Shown: positions 49,101 to 59,500 of the stretch, one piece after another
Layout: each line of letters opens with the position of its first letter
Numbering within the stretch: the first letter of the stretch is position 1
Assembly (NCBI GenBank): GCA_002118135.1
Contig: BDIU01000013.1
Coordinates: 558,001-622,000, forward strand
Source of the DNA: Trebouxia sp. TZW2008
Lineage: Eukaryota; Chlorophyta; Trebouxiophyceae; Trebouxiales; Trebouxiaceae
Direction of reading: 5' to 3'
Length of the DNA: 64,000 nucleotides
Notes under the pieces: generated by a model
Database searches by the model: none
What the model saw: only the letters and a program-made list of their open reading frames with translations
What the model was told of the DNA's origin: nothing
Position numbers and translations under genes: made by a program

Positions 49101-49683
49101 GGACAATCAGGCTGCTTGCACTTCATACGACCTCGCAGTCCAGAAGCTTCAAGCATCCATACAATTTGCTCGGGGTGATGTGGCGCCTCACAACGCCATT
49201 GGAGATGCACATGTTGGATGGGCAGAGCGTCTATCAGGCACTGATGCAATGCAGCATCTGCAGATGGCAATGGACCAAGGCTATCAACGCGCTCTGCACA
49301 TCAATGCCTCCTGTGCTGAAGCGCTTGTTGGTCTGGCAGAAACTCACACCAAAATGGGCAAGCTGTGCTCGCACAATGCACATGAGGATGTTCAGATGCA
49401 CTTTGCAAGTGGGATTGCTGCTTACACGCGGGCTCTGCAGTTTCCTGCCCAGTTGGGAAGCTTCCAGGACAGATGTGAAGTGCGATACAACTTTGCCTGC
49501 CTGTTGTCGCTGTGCCATCAACAGCAGGAGGCACTGCAGATTCTTACTCAGCTGGTGAATTGTCAAGGAGTGATAGCTTCAGACTTGTCAAATGATGCAG
49601 ACTTTGCCAGTATATGGATGCTGCCTGCCTTTCAGCACTTGATTGACCAGGCACACTCAATGTCCCAGGCAATGCAAACTTGA
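46150..49683 (+). CDS. TPR-like repeat protein, 464 residues
   Basis: Seven exons, phases consistent: 46150-46243, 46295-46413, 46498-46578, 46676-46819, 47318-47479, 48302-48514 and 49102-49683. A basic N-terminus (about 30 residues) is followed by helix pairs with TPR-like pattern: KFRQALSLEQ...AYFGL, NSGNTLAAWAEL...AYQAAL, NKADALVRQGELLAET...AYAQAVEAYKTA, and a C-terminal AEALVGLAETHTKMGKL and YNFACLLSLCHQQQEALQIL. TPR arrays usually mediate protein-protein contacts; a partner cannot be named. The ATG opens the only frame that splices into exon 2. Its stop lies 79 bases from the stop of the convergent G-patch gene. Confidence 0.75.
47016..47310 (-). mobile_element. 5'-truncated non-LTR retrotransposon relic (RT zinc-binding C-terminus)
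   Basis: On the minus strand an open stretch codes PCCHCAMQAVEDEQHFLFDC followed by P and an R-rich helical segment. This is the CxxC...HxxxxC pattern typical of the zinc-binding end of LINE reverse transcriptases. It ends in a stop close to a (TTGA)n tract (47016-47042 as its complement), as expected for a LINE tail. It is inserted in an intron of the TPR gene, antisense to it, and lacks the rest of the polymerase, so it is inactive. Confidence 0.65.
47780..48215 (+). repeat. Echoes of the TPR exon start at 48302
   Basis: The acceptor and codons TWGNKADALVRQ, or the later AETQSD...AYAQAVEAY part, recur near 47785-47885, 47930-47960, 47995-48025 and 48105-48215. The last is nearly intact but shifted by an AAGG insertion. 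All precede the true acceptor. Confidence 0.85.
48525..48642. repeat. AT-rich trinucleotide microsatellite (AAC/AAT)
   Basis: About 118 bases of imperfect AAC/AAT/ATGATA units right after the donor at 48514 in a TPR gene intron. Asn-rich ORFs here are artefacts. Confidence 0.9.
48925..49032 (+). repeat. Echo of the TPR exon start at 49102
   Basis: Copies the acceptor and about 30 codons (true: SYDLAVQKLQASIQFARGD; copy: SHDHAVQKLQASMQFARGD) about 160 bases upstream. The copy has a credible acceptor but reaches a stop right after the shared segment. Confidence 0.9.
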
Positions 49684-49762
49684 CATGCTATGGTATCACA
49701 TGGCACAAAAGTGCAGCTGCTGTTTGAGCTGGTAGTGCTCGAGTAAAGCGAGATTAAGGCTA

Positions 49763-52700
49763 TCAGAATTTCATCCATTTCTTCTGCCTTTCTTTGTCAG
49801 ACAACAATGTTGCATGGCCAGAACCTGCTGCTTCAGAAGCCACAATCTCGGATTTGACTTTCTGCAGCTCACGCGCTACCTGCATAGCACACAAGTCTGT
49901 GTCTCCTTGACCCATCAAATAAGCACCCACAGGTGGCAATAAATCACTACATGCATGCGATGAAATGCGGCACATGGCAAAGCATCTTGCTCATAGCTGC
50001 AGGCAGCATTAAATTGCGGTAAAAGCACGTGTGTGCCACGCCAGACAAGTAATACTCAATGAGGATCACGAGAAACAGCAAATGGAACGTGCAGGCATTG
50101 CTCAGTCATAATCTGTCTACTTACCAACGCTGACTATGATGAACCAAGACAAACAAGCAAATGGTCTGGTACAAGCATTCAAACACTACCTGAGCGCTGA
50201 TGACCTTGTCATTGCTGTTGCGGGCAGCCATTGCTTCCAACTTTGATGCCTTCTGCCTCAAGGCGGCAACGTGATCCTGCATCTCAAATATGGTGAGTGG
50301 CCACACATGCGCAGACAATGTCATGTAGACATGAGCAGGCCTCACCATTCCCTGTTGTGCTTGCAAGCAGGCTTACCAGCACCTTGCTTGCATGACACAT
50401 CAGGGAATGCATCATCAGTCTGAGTCGAAACCGTGATGAGTAGCAGGCAGGGCATTTGGCAAAACAGGTCTTAGCGATCACAACCTCACACATGAGTAAG
50501 TCAGAACAGATGTCCAAAAGCAACACCTTTGATTATTTTGATATCCAAAGTTTGACAATACTTTCTTGTGCTTGCTGTCTTGTGTTTAGCCAGATGAGGC
50601 TGACAAGCACCTGATGAGCAATCAAAGACTTGCGGTCTTGAGGCTTTGGACTAGCTTGAATCCTGGCGCCGTCTGAAAACTTGCTCTGTCTGGGTGTAGA
50701 GGCTTGCTGTTCAATTACATGGTTAGTGCTGCCGTGCATATGCCGCTGGCGTGACTGGTCTCCCAGCCTTGAGTTGATCAAGGAGAATATACCGGCATCT
50801 CCGGTCTCAGTTTCATGCTTGGCCTGCTCATCACGGTGCTGCGCTTTGTTAGCTCTGTTCTGGCTGGCAAATTTCCTGCAAAGCAGCAACATCATCATCA
50901 CATGGATGCTTGCAGGTGAGGCGGTACAACCTTGCCATACGCATACAGAAGCATCTGACAAACATTGCAGACGCATCATCATCGTGACCTATTGTGTGCT
51001 TGCGAGTGAGGGTCTATGACCCTGCTAGGAGGGTATTGGAGCATCAAACAGTCCAGGCATATCACACAGTGCTGGAAGGGTGTCTGCAGGGTCCAATGCC
51101 GGGCCTTCACTGTGTGTGACACAGGCCATTGCATTGTGATCTTTGCCACTTCTGTAAGCGGCACATGCTTGCAAGCTTGCTGGCTGGCAAGAGGGTAATA
51201 CATCCTGCTTGTTGAACATGTCACAGCATACAGCATCAAGCTGGGTAGCCCAAGCCAGCATGCAACAGATGCCATTGCAGCTGCATGCCACAGCAAGCAG
51301 TGCTAGCATGGAGGGACTGCGATGCCCTGAGGACCCTACTTTTGCCTGGCTCTGAGGCCTCCACGCTTGCGCTTCTTGTTGGCTTTGCTGCTGCATGCCT
51401 CTGTCACAGGTACACTTCCCAGCCCTGCCCCGCTAGGGTATAAGCTGACCTGTATATGATCACATGCAGAGGTCAGTTTGAGCTCCTTTTGAGCCCCTAT
51501 GACAGTGCATCTACATTGATGAAATGACAGATGCCTTGCAGTGGCTGTCACAGACACACTTCCCAGCCCTTCCTCACGTGGGTACAAGATTGCCTGCATA
51601 TGATGGTATATGTATGTATGTGCTGCAAGCCCGTATGCTTGTGTGTACAAACTTACCTGTACATGGCCACAGTCAGTGACATGACCATCTGCTGGGCACC
51701 TTTGACTGACAGTAGACTGATGTTGATTGTAGGTCCATGCCCTGCTAAGGACCATTGACCTAGCTGGTGACCTTGCTGGCAAGTGACAGGTGATGCATGG
51801 TGTTTCAGCATGTGCTGGCACAGGCATAGTTTGATGGTTTGCAGGATGGAGACAATAGTACACATCACAGGGAAAATTGCAGCTTGTGGCTTACCGCCAA
51901 AGGATTGGCAATGCCTGCTTGGTTGCGGCCTAGGCCTGTTCCTTTTACATACCCCATACTTGCTAGCAGCTTGCTGCCAATACCCCGTGTGCCCTCTTCC
52001 CAAGTGGCAAAATATGCAGTGTCAGTCTGAGGCCCAGCTGCAGCCGCCTGCGCATTACTGTTTTCAACTTTCTGATCTTTACATCAGATCATGACTTGTC
52101 TACAATCGCCATAGCATTACTTTTTCTGTCAATGCCATACTGCTTTCTTGTCAGCAATACACATCAGACTTTTCCAGCTACATGCAAAGGCTGACATGGC
52201 TGGTGCGTTTAGAGAAGAATGAGTCTGCTGCGTGACTGCTGCGCAATGGCAGTCAGTAAAACTGTGCAGATGAATTGCCTTAGTAAACTGACCTGGGTTG
52301 CAGCTTGGTCTGCGCCCAGCACTGCCAGGGAAACAGCATTGTACAATTGTGTCGATCCAGGCTCATCTTCTTCGTCTTCCGACAGAGACATGTCACCGTC
52401 AGAGGTGTCAGCACCATCCTGACTGCTGCTGGCATCACCGTGGTGGTCTGGCTGCACAGTCTCTTGCAGTACCACTGCTGCTAAAGGTGCTTGGTGCTGA
52501 GCGCCTGTGCTAACAATTGTAACACTGGCTGTTGCTGTGTCAAAATTGATGCTGTCAAGTTCTGCTCGTTGTAATAGCTCATTTGACTTGAGCCTGACAT
52601 AAACAATTGAGCCTGGTGGAAGCTCAGAGACAGCTGGTTGCTTGAGGCCTTCTCGGTGTGGTTGCAGCGCTGTGTTTGCAATCTGGAGGCTTTGCAGCAT

Positions 52701-53224
52701 GTATGGCTCTGTAGGGTACTCAAACTGCACTGTGGCACTGCTGTCATCTTGCCTCAGCAGTCGGCCTAGATGCCACTGGCCGTTTGGAGCTAAGAATCTG
52801 GACAGCACCAGCATGGTTGCATTCTTGTCAAAGAAGCGAAATGAGCATAGCTGCTGTGAGGAGTAATCTGCCAAACCTATGCAAGGCCCCCACTTGGCTG
52901 CTGCTCTGATGTGCTGGCCCGTCTTGAAGCTTGTTTGCTGCCTCAAAGTCGGACAAGGCTAGCTGAGTCTCTTGCACTCCAGTAATAAGTTCTTGATGCA
53001 GCTGCAAACAAGACTCCGTCAGCTTGGTGAATTTTGGAAGCTGCATTTTCTGCAGAGCTGCAAAGCTGCGCGCATAGGCTGTCAAGCATTGGCTGCATAG
53101 CTCGCTGCACCTGGATCAGCTCTGCAGTGGAGTCTTCAGCCAGCAGTGCTGCGATCTCCTCGACAGCGGCTTGTTGCTCCGCTAGCTGTGCCAGCAATTG
53201 ATCATGTAGATTCGTGTCGTCCAT
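49763..53224 (-). CDS. G-patch protein of the ZGPAT type
   Basis: Exons (minus): 53111-53224, start of second at 53049, a large exon ending at 52293, then 51895-52047, 51340-51449, 50611-50875, 50190-50276 and 49763-49879 (stop). An N-terminal helical segment (LHQELITGVQETQLAL) is followed by a Tudor-like part (SRFLAPNGQWHLGRLLRQ), an acidic stretch (SLSEDEEDEPGS), the G-patch RGIGSKLLASMGYVKGTGLG in exon 4, a basic KKRKRGG, GIFSLINSRLG and a C-terminal coiled coil. This order fits ZGPAT-like nuclear proteins. The CCCH zinc finger expected before the Tudor part is not seen. The join between exon 2 and the large exon near 52900-52960 is unresolved. G-patch proteins bind RNA helicases or act in splicing or transcription; the exact role is inferred. 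Confidence 0.72.
51525..51670 (-). repeat. Echoes of the G-patch gene exon start at 51449
   Basis: The acceptor and codons for VSLYPSGAGLGSVPVTE recur near 51535-51605 and, shorter, 51640-51670, upstream of the true acceptor. The nearer copy keeps a GCAG acceptor and the codons for GLGSV. Confidence 0.75.
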
Positions 53225-53565
53225 AGAAACCAGACGAACGTGTCGAGGCAACAGAAACAAAACCAGGTGGTGTCAACACATGCAGCTGAAACCGCTACCC
53301 AACCTTATGCAAGTGCAGACGAGCAGAAGTTAAATCAGCTTCTGCAAAGTATGTATTGAAAGAGATTTGGCCGCGCATTCGAGTCATGTCTGGCGCCATG
53401 CTGCTACAAGTGTGAGTCAAAGTCGCTTCAGCGTTTTCTCACAATTGTGACATCGCAGCAAAGCCGTTTCGTCTTCTAAACACGAACAAGAAAAGTGCTT
53501 CTTCGAGTCAAACTTCTTGGCGTGACAGCATCGCTCCCGTGCATCGTGTCGCACACGTTGCTCAA
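53225..53565. promoter_or_regulatory. Divergent intergenic region, G-patch gene / CLPTM1
   Basis: 341 bases between the two start codons must contain both 5' UTRs and promoters. I see no TATA-like box or strong palindrome. Confidence 0.4.
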
Positions 53566-56500
53566 ATGGCTCCTCCTAGGGCAGCAGCAGTCGCGCAGCC
53601 CGGAGCTGAGGCTCCAAGAGGAGAAGACACCAAATGGGGAATCGGGACCGTGCTGCGCATGCTAGCCATCTTTTGGTTGGTGAAAAGCTTCTTTGGGGGC
53701 TCAAGCAGCCCGCCTAAGAACGCAGTGCGCAGTGACTATTATTGGCCCAAATTCAACCGATCGGAATCAGTAGATTTCTATCTGTACGGTTCAGAAAGTG
53801 CGAGTTTCACTGACGTCTCTGACCAAAGCAAACTTATATGGACGCAAAGGAGTGTACCACTAGCCACAAATCAAGAGACCAGCCTCCAGTATCAATACCA
53901 TCCCAGCAAGGTGATTTGTGACCATCTGAGTTGCTGAAGACAAGCAAACGAAGGCTGTTCTGACAAGCCCTGACTGTGAGCGCAGGATGTACAGCACAAC
54001 GGCACATTCTATTTGTACGCATATGTGGTCAGGTCAGGTCGGCCGTTGGATCGCACGAGCCCACGCTTTGACCCTGACAGCGTGGCAGTCAAGCAGCATC
54101 GTAAGTCTCCCCCTCCAAGTAACCTTCACCACTAGAGCAGATGATGATCAGCTGAACTGTTTGGCCCTGTCACTTGTCTGGCGCAGCTTGGGCTGCATAC
54201 AAGGACACACATTTTGGCTGAGCTCTGACACTGGGTTCTGGAAGCACCTGCCAAGCTTTGCTTAAGCATAAGGGCAAACGTGTTGAGCCTACTCCCACAG
54301 AGTGTTGCAGAAGCCTTTGCAAAGCTTTGCTTGCACATCAGCACAAACAATCCAGCGCTACCCTGCCCTGCCTTGCCCTCACCTTGTGTTGCAGTACCTT
54401 CAGCAAAGCAGGCAGCAGTGATCAAATTGTTGTTGCAGACCTGATCACCTGGCTGCCTGCATGCAAGAAGGCTTGCACATAAAGGCAAACCTTTTGAGCC
54501 CTACTCTAGCAGCGTGTTGCAGTACCTTCTGCAAAGCAGGCAACAATGAGCAAACTGTTGTTGCAGAGCTGATTACCTGGCTGCCTGAAAAGAAGACAAA
54601 GCAAGGCATCAATTTGTTGTCTGGGCAGGACAGCAAGGGTCTTCAAACAACACATGAGGAGCAAGCTGAGCTTGCAAATGTCCCACGGAGCTATGTCTCG
54701 TATCTGAAGCCAAACATGACTGTGGTGTTGGTTGATGACTTCACAAAGTACCCTGCTAGGGGTATTCCTCAGCCGGTGCGTGCTCCCTGCTGTGCTTGAA
54801 CCGTTTGTATGACATAGGCTTCTGGGTTGCTTGTATTCATTGAGGCTCTCATTGACGTCCAAAAGCATAAACTGTGCTTTGCCTTTGATGGCACAAGCCC
54901 TGTTTCTGCTTTACTGCGCCAGCCTTTGTCCGTCGCTGCAAGTGCACATCTTAAACCCCAAGGTGATGGCCAGGGCTTTGAAAGCATTATTGCATGCTTT
55001 ATGTCTCGATGCTGTTCATCCACAACTGGGCATTCTGCGCATGGCAGCTCTTCCGAGTACAGGGAGAAAAGGATTCCGGGAGAATCCGTTGCAGATGCCT
55101 CCTTACATGATTGCTTTTTTATTTGAATGACACTCCAACGCATGCAAAACCGTCAAGTGTTCTATTTCTCAGTCGCACTTCTTGCTTGCCTTACAGTCTG
55201 TGGAGCCTTGCATGTGGCCACCATGGTCTATGGTCTTGCATCAAGCCTGATGTGATGCCTTTTGTTTCTGCAGATGGCAGAGCACATGTCATTCAATCCT
55301 ATGGCTATGGAATATCACCCAATCATCTGATACAATGAGTTCGGGACGCTCAGGAACCACCCAATTGCCACAAGCAATACATACTGCATCAAGCCTGGTT
55401 GATTGCCCTTGTGTGGTGCAGATGGCAGAACTCATGTCACTCGATCCTGTGGCCATGGAATACTACCCGACCATTTGGTTCAATGAGTTCTGGCTGCTCA
55501 GAGATTATCTCATTCCCATGAATGATACAGTGACAGAGGTTCCTCTTACCTTCACCCTGACCAGCATGTCACTGACCAAGTTCAGCCTGATGTCCCAAAT
55601 GGACCAAGCCTTCAGCAAGCAGGTACGCACCAAAAGCATCGCCATGACCAATCACAGCACCATCTTCATCTCCAGCAGCATCACCAACAGCAACATCATC
55701 ACCAACATCATCAACATCAACATCAACATCAACATCAACATCATCAGCACATTCTTGCGATTCAGATCATTGGACCAAGCTAGGTGCATACAGAAGCAAG
55801 CTGAACCAGCATGCGTCAGCACATACCCTACATGTACAGCATGCTTCAGATAAAGTCTTATGACCAATGTACAAAACGAACAACAATTGTTGACACACCT
55901 TGCTAGTCATGCATGTGCTACTAGTACAGTATGCAGTACAAATAGTACATCCACAGGACAGGTACACTTCAGGTCACAAACACTGGGCTGCTTCTACTTG
56001 AGAAAGCTCTCTGTACCATACCAACTGGCATAGACTATTAGATCCTGAAGTTTGCGCAGTTTTTTGTTACCTTGTCCCCTTCATTGATGATGTTTCAGCT
56101 TGACATGTGCATGCAGCAATCCTGGGGGGCCATGGGTGAGGGGGAGTCAGATGAGTTCAAGAGGGTGTTGCTGGAGGGCAACCCCTTCTTCCTCGCCCTC
56201 ACTTTCTGCGTCTCCCTGCTGCATTCCGTCTTCGACTTCTTCGCCTTCAAGAATGACATTGGGTTCTGGAGGAACAAGAAGAGCGTGGAGGGTTTGTCTG
56301 TGCGCTCCATTGGTATCAACTGCTTCATGCAGGCAAGTCAAGCTTAGTATGTATGGCCAGCTTGCTGTGGACTGCAGTCCTTGTAATTGCCAAAAACTGT
56401 ATTTGTTGAAAATTTCTGTCTTGTGGCCAATTTTCCAGAGTCAAAGCGCCGTGCTCTGCTTTGTTTTGCTGCATTGCTGCAATTGCTGCTGGCATCTTTT

Positions 56501-59500
56501 GGTATGTTTTGAATATTTGTCCTGATAGATTGAGTGAATCATAAAACTGGCAGAGATGAATGAAAAGAGTTTTTGTACTTTGCTTTGTTGCAGCTGATCA
56601 TTTTTCTGTACTTGCTGGACAACGAGACAAGCACAGTGGTGCTGCTCAGCGCTGGCGCTGGCACTGCCATTGAGTTCTGGAAGGTGACCAAGGCCATGAA
56701 GGTGTCCATTGACTGGTCACGCGGTTTCCCGCTGCCTAAATTTGAAGACAAAGCAGGTACGCATGTCTAAAGCAAGCTGACTTGTGACATGATTTGCTTG
56801 CAAAATGTTGCCTGCTCCACTGAAGTTGGGTCACTATTGGTGTGCAGAGCAATTCTGCATTAGCAACAGCTTAATTGTGTGAGTCTACTTTGTCGCTTGG
56901 TGCTGCTCATCACTTGACCCCAATTTACGGGTCAGAGACTTGCAGTGCCAGTACTGATTTTCATTCTACAGCTGTATGCTTCTGTAGTGCTTGGTGGCCT
57001 TCTAACCACATAACTTGCTGCGCTCGTTACCAAATTGTCACCTGCATTGCCTCCAATGATGTCTGCTCTGTGACGATGTCATGGTGTACGAAACACAACA
57101 TACATTGCTGTGAGGGTCTCACTGTGGTGTATGTGGTGTATGTAATGATACAGGTTGGCAAAATTCTCTCCAGTAACACCAAGAAGTCTTGACATACATG
57201 AATGATGTACAATGATGTGACATGCATTTCATTAAATTCAACGTGATAATGCCCATGTTGCAGACTCACATCACTTCTGGCAAGACCCCAGAACATGACA
57301 TACAAAGTAGCTGCGAGTATTGCAAGCCTTGTGTTCAGCTGAGCATGCTTGTATTTGTGTTGCAGGTTACAATAACTCCAGTGAGACAAAGAAGCATGAC
57401 GCTGATGCCATACGGTATCTGAGCTACATGTGCTATCCCTTGCTGATTGGTTACGCCATCTACAGCCTGTACTATGACACCCACAAGAGTTGGTACAGCT
57501 TTGTGCTGAACACTCTGGTTGGGGCTGTCTACACCTTTGGCTTCATCCTTATGTGTCCTCAGGTCCGCTCCTCTTCATCTTACCTGTTGACCCTGTCTTG
57601 TCACTGATCACTGTGCCTATTTGCTGTGTACCTCTTTGGCTTCATCCTCATGTGCCCTCAGGTCCGCTCCTCTTCATCATACCTGTTTAATGTGTCTGGT
57701 CACTAATCACTCTGCCTTTTCATTTTACACCTTTGGCTTTGTCCTCATGCGCCCTCAGGTCCGTCCTTCTTCACTGTGCCTCTGGACTTTGCCTCCATGC
57801 TGTACCTCATGACTCTGCCTGTGCATCCGCTCAAATTGTCGTGCCACGGGAGGCAGCCATCCTGAGTCACCCTGAGGTGTCATTGATAGCTAAGCTATGC
57901 TGCTGTTATTCTTGATTGTGCTTGCGCTTGCTTTGTTAGTGTATCTGTGCTGCTCCTGTACATGTGCTGCAGATCAACTCTCAGGCATCAGACTAATCAT
58001 CAGATATCATGTACAGAGAAGCGTCTGTTGTTGAGGAGCTTCATGTATGCTGCAGCTGTGCATGTGCTGCAGACCTGCTCCAAGGTATCAGACTTTGCAC
58101 TCATCTTGAGTCTCTCACAAGGCAAAGTCTGTTGCGAAGCAGCAGCATGCTTGCCGCGCATCAAGTCCTAGGGGTTACAACAGCTTTTTGACCATCAGGT
58201 ACACGGCAGAATGTCTTGATGTGTTGTGCAGCTTTGCGTATCATACAGACCAGCTTCTGGGTTCTAGGCATCCAAGTCTGCTTGCATCAGGTACAAGGGA
58301 GAATGTGTTGAATGTGTTGCTAACAATGTGCACATGTGATGCAGCTGTACATCAACTACAAGCTGAAGACTGTGGCAGCCCTCCCCTGGTGCCAGATGTA
58401 TTATCAATCATTCATTGTCATATTTCTGGTCACAATGCAAAGCGGAGTCTGGTGCTGACAGACTGCATGTTTGCTGCAGCTGTACATCAACTACAAATTA
58501 AAGAGTGTGGCAGCCCTGCCCTGGCGTCAGATGACCTACAAGTTCCTTAACACCATTGTGGACGACCTCTTCGCCTTTGTGATCAAGATGCCCTGGCTGC
58601 ACCGCCTTAGTGTCTTCAGAGACGATCTCGTGTTCCTAGTCTACATCTATCAGCGCTATGCTTACAGAGTGGACAAACGCAGAGCCAACGAGTTTGGGTG
58701 AGCCCTTAGATGACACTCAGTACTTCCCTGCCCTTGTCATGTGTCTTTGTGATCAAAATGCCCAGGCTGCACCACCTCAGTGTCTTCAAAGGCGATCTGG
58801 TTTTCCCAGTCTACATCTATCAGCGATACGCTTACAGAGTGGACAAGCGCAGAGCCAACGAGTTTTGGTGAGGGCCGTCATATCTGTCAACTTGGGTTGG
58901 AACTTTTTTGTCCTTGCCTTGAACTCATGAGTGTTTTGGCAACTGTCCTTGGCGGTGTCTTGCCCTTCCCTTGTGTTTGTTGGTGATGATGGCTTCACAG
59001 AGTGGACATGCATAAAGCCAACGAATGTCGGTGAGTTTCTTGAAGCCCATTGTTCAGCATTGTGTTGCCCTTGCCTTGTGCCTTTGTCATCAAGGCACTG
59101 GCTGTATGTCTTCAGAGACAACTAGATTTTCCCAGTCGACATCTAGGAGCGCTATGCTTACAGAACGGACAAGCGCAGAGCCAATGAGTTTGGGTGAATG
59201 CATTGAAAGCCATTGCTGCAAAGTGTCTTGTTCCTTTCTTGGATCTGGTCAAGACAAAGAGACAGCCTTTGCCGCTTGTGTGCTGTGTGTTGCAAGCTCA
59301 GGTCCAGTCTTCATTTATGTGTGCCATCACAACTGGTCACTATTTACATGACTGCCTCATAACACTGCATCAGCTTGTGAACATGTCATATTTGGCCTAC
59401 TGAGTAGAGATGCTTCAAGTCGTGTGTTTGCCTGGAATGTAGCTGTTAGACTGAGCAAGCTGCTTGGAACGGCTACATGAGCAATCTGCTTGCAACCTGC

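Noticed and set aside
54827..55130. Two overlapping plus ORFs as an extra CLPTM1 exon
   Set aside because: The family alignment joins the exon ending at 54775 directly to that starting at 55422 in phase, so no extra exon is needed.
59025..59403. Plus ORFs after CLPTM1 exon 8 as a separate gene
   Set aside because: They are frames through echo copies of the exon end.
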